DNA of 32,371 nucleotides from a bacterium (GCA_021809895.1 JAJZJU010000019.1:1-32371); one strand, 5' to 3'. Counted from the stretch's first letter, positions 14,914-24,739 are shown. A program made the numbers and translations. Notes: generated by a model from the sequence alone, not told the origin.

Positions 14914-17232
14914 TCAGGTGCTGCGCTGCCCCGCCTCGGCCCGCGCCGGGTCACGCTCGCTCGCCCCTCGCGGCGGCCCCAGGCGGGAGACCTGGTCAGG
15001 GGCAAAGAGCATCCAATCCGCCAGGGCCTGGGCCGGGAGCGGCTTGGAGTAGCGGAATCCCTGCACGATCTCACACCCGTAGGAGCGCAGCGCCACCTCC
15101 TGGGCCTTGGTCTCCACCCCCTCGGCCACGACATCCAGGTCCAGATCGCGGCCCACCGAGAGGAAGGCCCGGATCACGGCCGAGCTGCGCCGGTCCCGGG
15201 GTAGGCCCATCACGAATAACCGGTCCACCTTCAGGATCTTGACCGGCAGGTCGACCAGGCGCGCCAGGTTCGACTGCCCGGCGCCGACATCGTCAAGGGC
15301 GCTCAAGACGCCGTGCTCGGCGAGCTCCTGGACGGTGGTCGCGACGCGGGGCTGCAGGTCCGGCCCCAACTCGTGCTCGGTGATCTCCACGACCAGCCTG
15401 TCACTGGGGATCCCGTGCCGCTCCAGTGCTGCCAGGACCCGACTGGAGAATCTGGGATCGGTCAGCTCAGTGGGGGCGAAGTTGACCCCCAGTATCAGCT
15501 GGTCGATGCCCTTGGGGACCCACCCCGCGAGGTCGGAGAGAGCCTGGTCCAGGATCCAGTCGCTGAGGCGCTCCAGCTCGTGCAGCCGGCGGGCGATCTC
15601 AAGGATCTGGGGCGGGGAGACCATGCCCAGGCGCGGGTGCTGCCAGCGCAGGAGCGCCTCCACCCCGGTGCAGTAGCCATGTCCAAGGTGGACGATGGGC
15701 TGGTAGGCCAGGTGCAGTCCGGAAGTCTCGGGAGACTGGAGGGCGGAGCGCAGCTCGGAGCTCAGACGCAGCTCTGCCAGCGCGACATCGTGCAGATCTG
15801 CCTCGAACGCGCGCCAGCCGTTGCCGCCCGCCCGCTTGGCGGCGTACATCGCGGAGTCGGCCTCCCGCAGGAGGCTGGCCGGGTCAGACCCCTCGCGGCA
15901 GGACGTGAAGCCCAGGCTGGCGGTCACCGCCACGACCTGCCCGTTGAGCTGGATCGGGTCCGAGAACGCTCCCAGAAGGCGCTCGGCGAATGCCGGCGCA
16001 TCCTGGGCCGACAGGGGCTCGATCAGGGCCACCAGCTCGTCGCCCCCGTAACGGGCCAGAAGATCCCCTGGCCTGATCCGCCCCAACAGGCGGGATGCCA
16101 CCGCCCGCAGCAGGTCATCCCCGGCCTCATGTCCGAGCGCGTCGTTGACGGTCTTGGTGCCGTCGACGTCGATGAAGAAGACCCCCACCTCTGGGCCGAC
16201 CCGGCCCGCCGCAGTGACCTCGGCCAGGCGGCGCTGGAGCTGGTGGCGGTTGGGCAGCCCGGTCAGGTCGTCGTGCTCGCCCTGGTGGCGCAGGCGTGCC
16301 TCCCAGCGGGCCCGGTCGGTGGCGTCGCGGGCGGTGACGATCCAGCCCGGAGCCCGGCTCCCACCGTACTCGAAGGTATTGCGGGAGAGGGCGATCACCC
16401 TCCGCGGCGCTCGGTTGTGGATGATCAGCTCCAATTGGCCCTGGTTCCACTTGGGTTCCACATCCTGGTGGTCGTCGGCCGGCTGTCCCTGGCGCAGCAG
16501 TGAGTCGGCGGAGCATCCGATGAGCTCCTGCTCGGAGAGCCCGAAGAGCTCTCCGAAGGCGGGATTGGAGTAGCGGACTATGCCCTGGCGGTCGACCAGC
16601 GCCACCCCCTCTTGCACCTTCTCGACCAGGCTCGCCAGCAGGTCCGCGCGCTCCTCCTGGATGCGCCGATCTGCCCAGCTGTCCCGGAGCGCCCGCTCTC
16701 GGGCGGTGGCCGTGAGCGCGGACCCGGCCACCTGCGCGAACAGGTCGAGGATGCGAACTGACTTGGCGGAGAAGGCCATTGCTTGGGGCGAGAGGGCTCC
16801 CAGCACTCCCAGGCAGGAGCCGCTGACCGGGTCTGAGATCGGCACTGCGACGACCGAGTCGCTGCCCCGCAGCGTGAGAGCCATCTCCAGGGCGGTCTGG
16901 GGATAGCACAGTCGTCGCTTCAAGCTGCTGACCAGAACGGCGCGGTGGTTGCGGACGACCCAGCCGCCTAGGCCATCTTCCAGCGGGCGCCTCGATCTCT
17001 TGGGTAGATCCACCCGCCCGCTGACCGCCGCCACGTCGGTGCCGCGGCCGTCGGGAGAGAGCAGCAGTAGGCGGGCGGAGTCTGCGCCGGTGGTGGCGCG
17101 TGCCGCCTCGACCGTGGCCTGCAGGAGCCCGGCCGGCACCGGTGGGCCCGCCTCGCCCTCCGGCGCCGACTCAAGGGAGTCGGGTTTTGGAAGCGCGCCT
17201 TGGTTGGAGTGAGATCGTCCTCTCCTGGACAC
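14914..17232 (-). CDS. GAF-PAS-GGDEF-EAL cyclic-di-GMP signalling protein
   Basis: A 772-residue cytosolic sensor. Order: GAF domain (about 35-175), PAS domain (about 200-310, with GVALVDRQGIVRYSNPAF), GGDEF domain (about 318-475) and EAL domain (about 485-745). The GGDEF signature reads GGDEL (396-400), with the inhibitory I-site RPGD (387-390) five residues before it. The EAL domain keeps its metal and catalytic residues: Glu525 (EALLRW), Asn584, Glu616, Asp647-Asp648, Lys668, Glu704 and Gln724. So both synthesis and hydrolysis of c-di-GMP are possible, tuned by the GAF and PAS inputs, whose ligands are unknown. No membrane helix. GTG 17232 lacks a ribosome-binding site but has TAGCCT 7 nt upstream. 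Confidence 0.9.
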   Translation of the reverse strand: MSRRGRSHSNQGALPKPDSLESAPEGEAGPPVPAGLLQATVEAARATTGADSARLLLLSPDGRGTDVAAVSGRVDLPKRSRRPLEDGLGGWVVRNHRAVLVSSLKRRLCYPQTALEMALTLRGSDSVVAVPISDPVSGSCLGVLGALSPQAMAFSAKSVRILDLFAQVAGSALTATARERALRDSWADRRIQEERADLLASLVEKVQEGVALVDRQGIVRYSNPAFGELFGLSEQELIGCSADSLLRQGQPADDHQDVEPKWNQGQLELIIHNRAPRRVIALSRNTFEYGGSRAPGWIVTARDATDRARWEARLRHQGEHDDLTGLPNRHQLQRRLAEVTAAGRVGPEVGVFFIDVDGTKTVNDALGHEAGDDLLRAVASRLLGRIRPGDLLARYGGDELVALIEPLSAQDAPAFAERLLGAFSDPIQLNGQVVAVTASLGFTSCREGSDPASLLREADSAMYAAKRAGGNGWRAFEADLHDVALAELRLSSELRSALQSPETSGLHLAYQPIVHLGHGYCTGVEALLRWQHPRLGMVSPPQILEIARRLHELERLSDWILDQALSDLAGWVPKGIDQLILGVNFAPTELTDPRFSSRVLAALERHGIPSDRLVVEITEHELGPDLQPRVATTVQELAEHGVLSALDDVGAGQSNLARLVDLPVKILKVDRLFVMGLPRDRRSSAVIRAFLSVGRDLDLDVVAEGVETKAQEVALRSYGCEIVQGFRYSKPLPAQALADWMLFAPDQVSRLGPPRGASERDPARAEAGQRST

Positions 17233-17239
17233 CTTAAGG

Positions 17240-17245
17240 AGGCTA
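17240..17245 (-). promoter_or_regulatory. -10 box, leaderless type, for the GGDEF-EAL gene
   Basis: The complement reads TAGCCT, 7 nt before the GTG at 17232. There is no minus-strand ribosome-binding site in the gap. Confidence 0.4.
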
Positions 17246-17318
17246 AGCGGAAAGCACCGGCCCCGGGCCCGGGTTCACCGTTCCGCGACAGGTCGCGACC
17301 CGTGCCGTCGTTCTCACC

Positions 17319-18167
17319 TCACGGCTGTCGCAACCGGCGCGGCAGCGCCTCTCCCAGCACGCTGCGGAATCGGAAATCGTGGTAGAGCTTGGCGGTGAGG
17401 GGATGGCGGCCGCCGGCCAGCTGCAGGTAGCCGAGTGCGGCCACCGCAGCCCCGAGCGGTGGCCCCACGAAGTAGACCCAGAGTGCCCGGTAGCTGCCGA
17501 AGACCACGGCCGGCCCCAGGCTTCGGGCCGGGTTGAGGCTGCAGTCGGTGTAGGGGGCGCCCTGCCAGACGAGAAGGGCGATCACTATCCAGAGCACCAG
17601 GGGGGTGAGGCGGGCGGTCCTGGCCCAGGAGGTGCAGCCGAAGATGGCCAGAATCAGGATGCCCGTCATCAGGGCCTCGACCCCGACCGCCTGGGCGGCG
17701 GACACCCCCTGACGGGGGGATGTCAGGCCGTCCTGCACGGAGATGGCCGCCCCGCCCCAGAGCAGACGCAGGACCAGGTCCCCCGCCACAGCTCCTGAGA
17801 ACTGCCCAGCCCAGTACCCGAGCAGGTCCGCTCGGGAGATGTGACCGCCAACCCAGAATGCCAGGGTCACGCAGGGATTGATGTGGGCCCCGCTCAGCCG
17901 ACCGAAGGGGGTTATGGCGATGAGGCTGCCGCAGCCGGCAAAGAGCAGACCCGTGATGAGGAGCCGCAGGCTGATGGATGGGATGAGATGGGGAATCGGC
18001 GAGCCGCGTCCGAAGTCCAGGCACACCGCACTCAGCCCTCCCAGCACCAGAAGGAAGGTGCCCAGCGACTCGGCTGTCCACTCGGGCAGGTGCCAGCCCG
18101 GCTGGGCTGGACGTTGCAGGGCGGGGGGTTGGCAGCGCCGCCAGATGGCGCGCAGCACAGAGCTCAC
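17319..18167 (-). CDS. Aquaporin / glycerol facilitator (MIP family) with altered first NPA box
   Basis: A MIP-family channel of about 282 residues, with six hydrophobic helices and the two half-helix pore loops. The second loop has the normal [10 protein letters not shown]. The first reads [11 protein letters not shown], so the canonical NPA is NPC (the cysteine codon is the complement of 17871-17873). The family conducts water, glycerol or other small neutral solutes; such changes can alter size or ion exclusion, but selectivity is not predictable here. I prefer the GTG at 18167, 5 nt after GGAG. An ATG at 18191 in the same frame has no ribosome-binding site and would overlap the upstream region of the divergent carboxylase gene. 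Confidence 0.87.
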   Translation of the reverse strand: MSSVLRAIWRRCQPPALQRPAQPGWHLPEWTAESLGTFLLVLGGLSAVCLDFGRGSPIPHLIPSISLRLLITGLLFAGCGSLIAITPFGRLSGAHINPCVTLAFWVGGHISRADLLGYWAGQFSGAVAGDLVLRLLWGGAAISVQDGLTSPRQGVSAAQAVGVEALMTGILILAIFGCTSWARTARLTPLVLWIVIALLVWQGAPYTDCSLNPARSLGPAVVFGSYRALWVYFVGPPLGAAVAALGYLQLAGGRHPLTAKLYHDFRFRSVLGEALPRRLRQP

Positions 18168-18226
18168 GCCGACTCCAGATGGGCCCGGCATCGACCGCCG
18201 TGGGCGCGATCGAGGAAGATGGGAAG

Positions 18227-19828
18227 GTGGCTAACAAGGACCGGGCGGACGAGCGCTCTTCGACGACCCCAGACCCGGTCCGGGAGCCGAGCCAGAACGA
18301 GCGCCTCATCAACCAGCTGCGCAAGCGCCGTCACGACGCGGTCCATCGGGGCGGGGAGCCGGAGCGGCAGCAACGGCGCAAGGGGCGGCTGACCGCCAGA
18401 GAGCGAATCCGCCGGCTGCTGGACCAGGACAGCTTCACCGAGCTGGACGCCTTCGTGGTCCACCGTTCGGAGCAGTTCGACATGGCCGAGCGCCGCGTCC
18501 CCGGCGACGGAGTGGTCACCGGTTTCGGGGAGATTGCGGGCCGCCGGGTGTTCGTCTTCTCCCACGACGCGTCCTTCATGGGCGGCTCGCTCGGGGAAGC
18601 CTTCGCCGAGAAGGTGGTCAAGGTGATGGAGCTGGCCGAGCGGACCGGCTGCCCCCTGATCGGGATCAACGACAGCGCGGGGGCCCGCATCCAGGAGGGC
18701 GTGGTCTCGCTGGCGGGGTACGCCGACATCTTCTACCGCAATGTGCGCTGCAGCGGGGTGGTTCCCCAGATCTCCCTGATCGCCGGCCCCTGCACCGGGG
18801 GAGCGGTCTACTCTCCGGCCATCACCGACTTCACCTTCATGGTCCGCCATATCGGTTACATGTTCATCACCGGGCCAGAGGTGGTCAGGGTCACGACCGG
18901 CGAGGAGGTTGACTTCGAGCAGCTCGGCGGCGCCGACGTCCACTCCCAGCGCAGTGGGGTGGCCCACTTCGAGTCGGCCAGCGAGGACGAGGCCTTTCAA
19001 CAAATCCGTGAGCTGCTCTCCTTCCTACCTCAGAACTCTGGCGAGCTGCCCCCCAGGGTACCGACGGAGGACCCGCCGGACAGAGCCGACATCGAGCTGC
19101 AGGAGATCGTCCCCGCCAGTCATCGTGAGCCCTACGAGATGCGCGACGTGATCCATCGAGTGGTCGACGACGGTAGGTTCCTGGAGGTCCAGCCGCTCTT
19201 CGCCCCCAACCTGGTGGTCGGCTTCGCCCGCCTTGATGGGACCAGCGTGGGGGTGGTCGCCAATCAGCCCAAGCACCTGGCGGGGGCGCTGGACATCTCG
19301 GCCTCGGTCAAAGGAGCTCGCTTCGTGCGCTTCTGCGACGCCTTCAACATCCCCCTCATCACCCTGGTCGACGTGCCCGGGTTTCTGCCCGGCACCGACC
19401 AGGAGTACGGCGGCATCATCCGCCACGGGGCCAAGCTCCTCTACGCGTATGCCGAGGCGACCGTCCCCAAGTTGACGGTGATAACCCGCAAGGCCTACGG
19501 GGGGGCCTACGACGTCATGTGCAGCAAGCACCTGGGGGCCGACTGGAACGCCGCCTGGCCCACCGCCGAGATAGCCGTGATGGGGGCGGAGGGGGCGGTC
19601 AGGTTCCTCAGCCGCCAGCGGGGCGGTGGGCAGAAGCTCTCCGAGGCTGAGCTGGCGGCCGCCTACCGCGAGCAGTTCGCCAATCCCTATCACGCGGCCG
19701 AGCGCGGCTACGTAGACGACATCATCGAGCCCCGCCAGACCAGGGCCTCTCTGATCCGGGCTTTGCGCATGGCGAGCACCAAGCGGGTGAGCGGACCCCG
19801 CCGCCGCCACGGCAACATCCCTCTCTGA
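18227..19828 (+). CDS. pccB: Propionyl-CoA carboxylase beta (carboxyltransferase) subunit
   Basis: A biotin-dependent carboxyltransferase of about 533 residues with the paired crotonase-like halves of the family: [14 protein letters not shown] near the start, [13 protein letters not shown] and [12 protein letters not shown] in the first half, and [35 protein letters not shown] in the second (quoted in parts). At the position reported to separate propionyl- from acetyl-CoA specificity in actinobacterial enzymes, it has Asp (Asp429 in GGAYDVM), pointing to propionyl-CoA. The product methylmalonyl-CoA would feed the epimerase and mutase. The biotin carboxylase/BCCP subunit is not in the window. 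GTG 18227 has GAGGAAG upstream; an ATG at 18179 is possible but unsupported. Confidence 0.88.
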   Translation: MANKDRADERSSTTPDPVREPSQNERLINQLRKRRHDAVHRGGEPERQQRRKGRLTARERIRRLLDQDSFTELDAFVVHRSEQFDMAERRVPGDGVVTGFGEIAGRRVFVFSHDASFMGGSLGEAFAEKVVKVMELAERTGCPLIGINDSAGARIQEGVVSLAGYADIFYRNVRCSGVVPQISLIAGPCTGGAVYSPAITDFTFMVRHIGYMFITGPEVVRVTTGEEVDFEQLGGADVHSQRSGVAHFESASEDEAFQQIRELLSFLPQNSGELPPRVPTEDPPDRADIELQEIVPASHREPYEMRDVIHRVVDDGRFLEVQPLFAPNLVVGFARLDGTSVGVVANQPKHLAGALDISASVKGARFVRFCDAFNIPLITLVDVPGFLPGTDQEYGGIIRHGAKLLYAYAEATVPKLTVITRKAYGGAYDVMCSKHLGADWNAAWPTAEIAVMGAEGAVRFLSRQRGGGQKLSEAELAAAYREQFANPYHAAERGYVDDIIEPRQTRASLIRALRMASTKRVSGPRRRHGNIPL

Positions 19829-19939
19829 CGACAAATCGAGATGGCGGGGCCCACCACTCCCCCCTGGCGCACTCGGCTGGTCCAGCTCGGATACCACTCC
19901 TTGCCGCTCCAAGCTTCCTCGAACTCGGCAAAATTGGTG

Positions 19940-19969
19940 GGCGGACCAGGTCGCGGCGACCTGACCGCC
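19940..19969. repeat. Strong inverted repeat upstream of sucC
   Basis: A perfect palindrome occupies 19947-19963 (CAGGTCGC-G-GCGACCTG). Flanking GGCGG (19940-19944) and CCGCC (19965-19969) add five more pairs with a small internal loop. It lies 112 nt after the pccB stop and about 45 nt before a possible -10 (TAGACT, 20008-20013) of sucC. It may be an operator, or a hairpin ending the pccB transcript; no T-run follows. The rest of the 241-nt gap holds no gene that I can support. Confidence 0.5.
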
Positions 19970-20007
19970 GCCGCGGGAACTGGGGACCAGGTGGGAGACG
20001 CGCATCC

Positions 20008-20013
20008 TAGACT
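20008..20013 (+). promoter_or_regulatory. Possible -10 box of the sucCD operon
   Basis: TAGACT fits the TANNNT pattern and would give a leader of roughly 50-55 nt before the GTG at 20070, which has a ribosome-binding site. No convincing -35 is visible. Confidence 0.3.
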
Positions 20014-20069
20014 ACGTTCAAAGACACTGCGCTGCGACCGCAGTCGCTCAGGTCGCCCAGGAGGTATCG

Positions 20070-21260
20070 GTGAAGCTCTTAGAACATCAGGCCAAGGCGC
20101 AGTTCCGACAGGCCGGGATAGAGTGCCCGATGGGCCGCCTGGCCCACACTCCCGCCGAGGCGGCTGAGGCGGCTCGGGAGTTTGGCCGGGTCGTGGTCAA
20201 GGCCCAGGTTCCGATCGGGGGCCGGGGCAAGGCCGGCGGGGTCAAGTTGGCCGGCGACGAGGAGGAGGCGCGCCGGGCCGCAGAACAGATCCTGGGCATG
20301 GACATTCGCGGCTTCACAGTGCCTGCGGTCCTCTGCGAGGAGGCCCTGGACATCGCCCGCGAGCTCTACCTGGGAGTCGCTCTGGACCGGGATCGGCGGA
20401 GCCTGGTCGTGATGCTCTCCTTCGCAGGTGGCATGGAGATCGAGGAGGTGGCGGAGACCTCCCCCGAGAAGATCGCCAAGCTCTGGCCGGACCCGTTCAG
20501 CGGGCCTCACCCTTTCGAGATCCGCCAGCTAGCCCTGGACGCCCTGGCGGCCGTCGGAGGCGAGGGGACCCTGCCGAAGAGCAAGCTGCTCGCCCAGCTG
20601 GTCCCCCTGGTGCAGAACCTGTACTCACTCTGCCAGCGTCTGGACGCCACCCTGTGCGAGATCAACCCGCTGGTGGTCACCTCGGAGCAGCGCCTCATCG
20701 CCGGCGACGGCAAGGTCGAGATAGACCAGAGTGCCGAATTCCGCCATCACGACCTGGTCAAGGAGCTGGGGGACGATCAGGAGGCTGCCGCCAGCGGTGA
20801 CGACCCCCTGGAGGTGGAGGCCAAGCGGCGAGGGCTCACCTACGTCCACCTTGGCGGCGACGTGGGGGTGATCGGCAATGGCGCCGGCCTGGTGATGAAC
20901 ACCCTGGATCTGGTCAAGCAGCACGGGGGAGAGCCGGCCAACTTCCTGGACATAGGCGGTGGTGCCAAGGCCGAGGTCGTCCGCAATGCCCTGGAGATGG
21001 TGCTCCTGGACCCCGCCGTGAAGGGCATCTTCGTGAACATCTTCGGGGGCATCACCAGGGGTGATGAGGTTGCCAACGGGGTCATCGCGGCCCGCGACCA
21101 GCTGGGGATCCGAGTCCCGCTGGTGGTGCGGATGACGGGCACGAGGGAAGAGGAGGGACGGGCCATTCTGGAGCAGGCGGGGATCGTCCCGGCGGTCTCG
21201 GCGCCGGAGGCGGCGGAGAAGATAGTGCAGCTGGTGGCGGCTCAGGGAGGCAGGAGATGA
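20070..21260 (+). CDS. sucC: Succinyl-CoA synthetase beta subunit (ADP/GDP-forming)
   Basis: A 396-residue ATP-grasp subunit that, with SucD, converts succinyl-CoA, ADP or GDP and phosphate to succinate, CoA and nucleoside triphosphate. Visible: the opening [16 protein letters not shown] (family form KLxEYQAKxLF), the [16 protein letters not shown] nucleotide-binding loop, [10 protein letters not shown], the Mg-binding DGKVEID, and the C-terminal [13 protein letters not shown] with the conserved power-helix region. GTG 20070 follows CCAGGAGG at ideal spacing. The stop overlaps the sucD ATG (ATGA). Besides the citric acid cycle, it would capture energy from succinyl-CoA produced by the propionate pathway encoded around it. 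Confidence 0.95.
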   Translation: MKLLEHQAKAQFRQAGIECPMGRLAHTPAEAAEAAREFGRVVVKAQVPIGGRGKAGGVKLAGDEEEARRAAEQILGMDIRGFTVPAVLCEEALDIARELYLGVALDRDRRSLVVMLSFAGGMEIEEVAETSPEKIAKLWPDPFSGPHPFEIRQLALDALAAVGGEGTLPKSKLLAQLVPLVQNLYSLCQRLDATLCEINPLVVTSEQRLIAGDGKVEIDQSAEFRHHDLVKELGDDQEAAASGDDPLEVEAKRRGLTYVHLGGDVGVIGNGAGLVMNTLDLVKQHGGEPANFLDIGGGAKAEVVRNALEMVLLDPAVKGIFVNIFGGITRGDEVANGVIAARDQLGIRVPLVVRMTGTREEEGRAILEQAGIVPAVSAPEAAEKIVQLVAAQGGRR

Positions 21261-22144
21261 GCATCCTTCTCAACCGCGAGTCCAGGGTTCTGGTGCAGGG
21301 GATGACCGGAAGCGAGGGGACCTTCCACACCGAGCAGATGCTGGCCTTCGGAACCAGGGTCGTGGCCGGGGTGTCGCCAGGCAAGGGGGGCAGCGAGCAC
21401 CTGGGCCTGCCGGTCTTCGACAGCGTGCAGGAGGCGGTGGCGAAGACGTCTGCCAATGTGGCCGCGGTCTTCGTGCCCCCGCCGTTCGCCGCCGACGCGA
21501 TCATGGAGGCGTCGGCTGCCGGGGTGGAGCTGGTCGTCTGCATCACTGAACTGGTCCCGGTCAATGACATGGTGCGGGCCAGGGCTTTCCTCAGCCGCCG
21601 TGGCACCCGGCTTGTGGGCCCCAACTGTCCTGGGCTGATGTCGCCCGGGGAGCGCGCCAAGGTCGGGATCATCCCCAACCAGAACGGCCAGGAGGGGCCG
21701 GTCGGAATCGTGTCCCGGTCCGGCACCCTGACCTACGAGATCATGCAGGCGCTGGGCAGGTCCGGGTACGGTCAATCGACGGCGGTCGGAATCGGGGGGG
21801 ATCCGGTCCTGGGCCTCAGCTTCTCCGACGTTCTGGAGCTCTTCGCCGCCGATCCCGAGACCGGGCTGGTGGTGATGGCGGGTGAGATCGGAGGGGCGGA
21901 TGAGGAGCGCGCGGCTGAGCTCATCGGGCGCGGCTATCCCAAGCCCGTGATCGGATTCATCTCGGGTCGCACCGCCCCGCCCGGCAAGCGGATGGGGCAC
22001 GCGGGGGCGATCATCAGCGGCAACACCGGTTCCGCCAAGTCCAAGGTGGAGGCCCTGGAGCGGGCCGGGGTCCAGGTCGCCGACACCATCGAGCAGATCG
22101 TGGACCTGGTCAAGCAACGGCTGCCCAAGCCAGCTGCGGTCTGA
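21257..22144 (+). CDS. sucD: Succinyl-CoA synthetase alpha subunit
   Basis: The 295-residue partner of SucC, with the CoA-binding N-terminal Rossmann domain ([21 protein letters not shown]) and the C-terminal ligase domain. The phosphorylated histidine is His248 in [11 protein letters not shown], corresponding to His246 of E. coli. Also present are [12 protein letters not shown] and [12 protein letters not shown], both family hallmarks. Start ATG 21257 overlaps the sucC stop by 4 nt and has CAGGAGA just upstream, so the two subunits are made together. The next gene, an acyl-CoA dehydrogenase, begins 5 nt after the stop, suggesting that the operon extends into beta-oxidation genes. Confidence 0.95.
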   Translation: MSILLNRESRVLVQGMTGSEGTFHTEQMLAFGTRVVAGVSPGKGGSEHLGLPVFDSVQEAVAKTSANVAAVFVPPPFAADAIMEASAAGVELVVCITELVPVNDMVRARAFLSRRGTRLVGPNCPGLMSPGERAKVGIIPNQNGQEGPVGIVSRSGTLTYEIMQALGRSGYGQSTAVGIGGDPVLGLSFSDVLELFAADPETGLVVMAGEIGGADEERAAELIGRGYPKPVIGFISGRTAPPGKRMGHAGAIISGNTGSAKSKVEALERAGVQVADTIEQIVDLVKQRLPKPAAV

Positions 22145-22149
22145 CCGCT

Positions 22150-23346
22150 GTGGCGCTGAGCTTCGAGCTCACCCCCGAGCAGGCGGAGATCCGCCAGGCC
22201 GCTCGCGAGTTCGCCGACCAGGTGGTGGCTCCGCAGGCGGCCCTCTACGACCGTGAGGAGCGCTTTCCCTACTCCACAGTCGCCCGGATGGGAGAGTTGG
22301 GTCTCTTCGGCCTGCCCTACCCTGAATCCGTCGGCGGGGCGGGCGCGGACTTCATCAGCTACCTGCTGGCCCTGGAGGAGATCTCCCGAGCCGATGCCTC
22401 CTTGGGGATCACCCTGGAGGCGGCCGTTTCCCTAGGGATAGCCCCGATCTTCGCCTTCGGCACCCCGGCGCAACAGGAGCACCACCTTCCCGACCTGCTG
22501 GCCGGCCGGGCGCTTTGGGCATTCGGGCTGACTGAGCCGGAGGCGGGCTCCGACGCGGGTGGCACCAGGACCAAGGCGGTGCGCGACGGCTCGGAGTTCG
22601 TCATCGACGGAAGCAAGTGCTTCATCACCAATGCCGGGACCGACATCAGCCGCGGAGTCACGATCACCGCGATCACCGGCAGCTCGGGGGGACGCAGCCA
22701 GATCAGCGCGATCATGGTGGAACGGGGCACACCCGGCTATACCCAGGCCCCCGCCTACCGCAAGCTGGGCTGGCACGCCAGCGACACCAGGGAGCTCAGC
22801 TTCAATTCCTGCCGGGTTCCGCAGGGGAACCTGCTGGGCAAGGAGGGTGGCGGGTTCAGCCAATTCCTGAAGATCCTGGAGGCGGGCAGGGTCGCGATCG
22901 CCGCCCTCTCGGTGGGCCTGGCGCAAGCGTGTCTGGACGCATGTCTGGGCTACTCCCAGCAGCGGCGTCAGTTCGGGCGCTCTCTCAGCCGCTTCCAGGC
23001 CACTCAGATGAAGCTGGCCGACATGGCGACCCAGATCGAGATGTCGCGGCTGATGGTCTGGCGAGCGGGCACCCTCATCGACCAGGGCCGCCCGGCCGGA
23101 AAGTTCGCAGCCATGGCCAAGCTGCAGGCGTCCGAGACCGCCACCTGGTGCGCCAATCAGGCGGTCCAGATCCACGGGGGGGTAGGCTTCATGGAGGATC
23201 TTCCGGTCGCTCGCTACTACCGCGACGTCAAGATCAACGAGATTGGGGAGGGCACATCGGAGGTGCAGCGGCTGGTGATCGCCTCCCACCTTCTGGGGTT
23301 TTCCGGCTCGGTCACCAAGCTCCTGGACCCGGCTCCCAGCGCCTGA
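22150..23346 (+). CDS. Acyl-CoA dehydrogenase (first copy)
   Basis: A 398-residue FAD enzyme with N-terminal helical, middle beta and C-terminal helical domains. The signature motif is WAFGLTEPEAGSDAGGTRT in the middle domain; FVIDGSKCFITNAG follows. The C-terminal domain has the FAD-contacting QRRQFGRSLSRFQATQ, QIHGGVGFMEDLPVARYYRD, and the catalytic base Glu367 in IGEGTSEVQ. It introduces a trans-2 double bond into an acyl-CoA and passes electrons to ETF. The short/branched-chain substrate is not deducible with confidence. GTG 22150 lies 5 nt after sucD but has no clear ribosome-binding site, so translation may rely on coupling to sucD. Confidence 0.92.
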   Translation: MALSFELTPEQAEIRQAAREFADQVVAPQAALYDREERFPYSTVARMGELGLFGLPYPESVGGAGADFISYLLALEEISRADASLGITLEAAVSLGIAPIFAFGTPAQQEHHLPDLLAGRALWAFGLTEPEAGSDAGGTRTKAVRDGSEFVIDGSKCFITNAGTDISRGVTITAITGSSGGRSQISAIMVERGTPGYTQAPAYRKLGWHASDTRELSFNSCRVPQGNLLGKEGGGFSQFLKILEAGRVAIAALSVGLAQACLDACLGYSQQRRQFGRSLSRFQATQMKLADMATQIEMSRLMVWRAGTLIDQGRPAGKFAAMAKLQASETATWCANQAVQIHGGVGFMEDLPVARYYRDVKINEIGEGTSEVQRLVIASHLLGFSGSVTKLLDPAPSA

Positions 23347-23367
23347 GGTCGGCCGCGGAGCCGGGCG

Positions 23368-23373
23368 TACCAT
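23368..23373 (+). promoter_or_regulatory. -10 box (TACCAT), leaderless type, for the thiolase
   Basis: TACCAT is followed by 6 nt (ATGGCC) and then ATG at 23380. This spacing decides between the two in-frame ATGs at 23374 and 23380: only the second lies far enough downstream to be transcribed. Confidence 0.5.
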
Positions 23374-23379
23374 ATGGCC

Positions 23380-24573
23380 ATGAATGATCTCGATCCAGTC
23401 GTCGTCTCCTACGCCAGGACCCCGTTTGGCCGGCTGCGTGGCGGCCTGAGCTCACTGCCCGCCGTCGAGCTCGGAGCCATCGCCATCCGAGCTGCCCTGG
23501 AGCGGGCCCGGATCAGCCCGGAGGATGTGGAGCAATGCATCCTGGGCACCGTGATCACCGCTGGCATGGGCCAGGTTCCCGCCCGCCAGGCGGCTCTTCG
23601 CGCCGGCATCCCCTCCACTGTGCCGTCGCTTTCGGTGAACAAGGTGTGCGCCTCCTCTCTTAAGGCGATCAACCTGGCCGCGCTCATGATCCGCGCGGGG
23701 GATGCCGAGGTGGTGGTGGCGGGCGGCATGGAGTCAATGTCGCAGGCCCCCATGCTGCTCCGGGGAACCCGCCAGGGGGTTGCCATGGGCAACCTCACCA
23801 TGTACGACTCCATGATCTCGGACGGTCTCACCTGCCCGGTGGATGAGGTGCACATGGGCGAGCACGGGAGTGCGGTGGCGGCGGAGTTGAAGGTGAGCCG
23901 CCAGGAGCAGGACGAGTTCGCGCTCATGTCCCAGCAGCGTTACGAGCACGCTCGGCAGGCGGGCCGGATCGCGGAGGAACTTGTTGCGATCGAGGTTCCC
24001 GCCCGGCCTCAACCGCTCATGGTCGACAGCGACGAGCAGCCACGGCCCGACACCACCCTGGAGAAGCTGCAGTCGCTCAAGCCGGTCTTCGGGGGGCCCG
24101 ACGGGTCGGTCACCGCGGGCAACGCCCCAGGTATAAACGACGGGGCTGCGGTGGTGGTCGTGATGAGCCGCCGCCGGGCCCACCAGCTCGGAGCCGAGCC
24201 CCTGGCCACCTGGCTCGGCTACGGGGAGTCCGCGGCCGACCATCCCTATCTGGCCACCGTGCCCGCGCTGGCGCTGCAGCAGGCCCTGGACCGCCAGCAC
24301 GGAGCCCTCACCACCCAGGACCTCAGGGTCTTGGAGATCAACGAGGCCTTCGCCTCGGTAGCGATCACCAGCTCGCGCATGCTCGAGGTGGAGCTGGACC
24401 GAGTCAACCCGAACGGCGGTGCCATCGCCATCGGACACCCCATCGGCGCGTCGGGGGCCCGCATCCTGGGCGGTCTGATCCTGGAGCTGCGCCGCCGCGG
24501 TGGTGGGGTCGGTGGCGCCACCATCTGCTCGGGGCTGGCCCAGGGTGAGGCAACTCTGGTGGAGGTGGCCTGA
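23380..24573 (+). CDS. Thiolase (acetyl-CoA C-acyltransferase)
   Basis: A 397-residue thiolase with all catalytic residues: nucleophile Cys90 in VNKVCASSLKAIN, His353 in GHPIGASGARI, and the second cysteine, Cys383, in ICSGLAQGEA; the 353-383 spacing equals that of classical thiolases. The NEAFAS motif is present. It either cleaves 3-ketoacyl-CoA (beta-oxidation) or condenses two acetyl-CoA; nearby acyl-CoA dehydrogenases and crotonase favour degradation. The start at 23380 is chosen because a TACCAT box lies 6 nt upstream. No 3-hydroxyacyl-CoA dehydrogenase, the missing beta-oxidation step, is encoded in this window. Confidence 0.93.
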   Translation: MNDLDPVVVSYARTPFGRLRGGLSSLPAVELGAIAIRAALERARISPEDVEQCILGTVITAGMGQVPARQAALRAGIPSTVPSLSVNKVCASSLKAINLAALMIRAGDAEVVVAGGMESMSQAPMLLRGTRQGVAMGNLTMYDSMISDGLTCPVDEVHMGEHGSAVAAELKVSRQEQDEFALMSQQRYEHARQAGRIAEELVAIEVPARPQPLMVDSDEQPRPDTTLEKLQSLKPVFGGPDGSVTAGNAPGINDGAAVVVVMSRRRAHQLGAEPLATWLGYGESAADHPYLATVPALALQQALDRQHGALTTQDLRVLEINEAFASVAITSSRMLEVELDRVNPNGGAIAIGHPIGASGARILGGLILELRRRGGGVGGATICSGLAQGEATLVEVA

Positions 24574-24733
24574 GACCGATCCGCCCTTCCCTCCAGGACC
24601 AGCCCGCGCCGACGAGGTGGGTGCTCCACGGTCCTGGTGCTGCCCAGGTTCCGTAGGGAGCGGATCCAGCACCGGTTCACCCTCGGGACACCGCCGCCCT
24701 GATCATCGGCTCCGGCCACTGGGTGCCTGGCCA

Positions 24734-24739
24734 TAGAAT
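24734..24739 (+). promoter_or_regulatory. Possible -10 box of the second acyl-CoA dehydrogenase
   Basis: TAGAAT lies about 35-40 nt before the start codon, leaving a short leader that contains a CTGGAGGG ribosome-binding site. The remainder of the 195-nt gap after the thiolase holds nothing else that I can support. Confidence 0.4.

Noticed and set aside
19841-20167. Plus-strand open frame between pccB and sucC
   Set aside because: It runs into sucC in another frame, lacks a ribosome-binding site and has no recognisable sequence.
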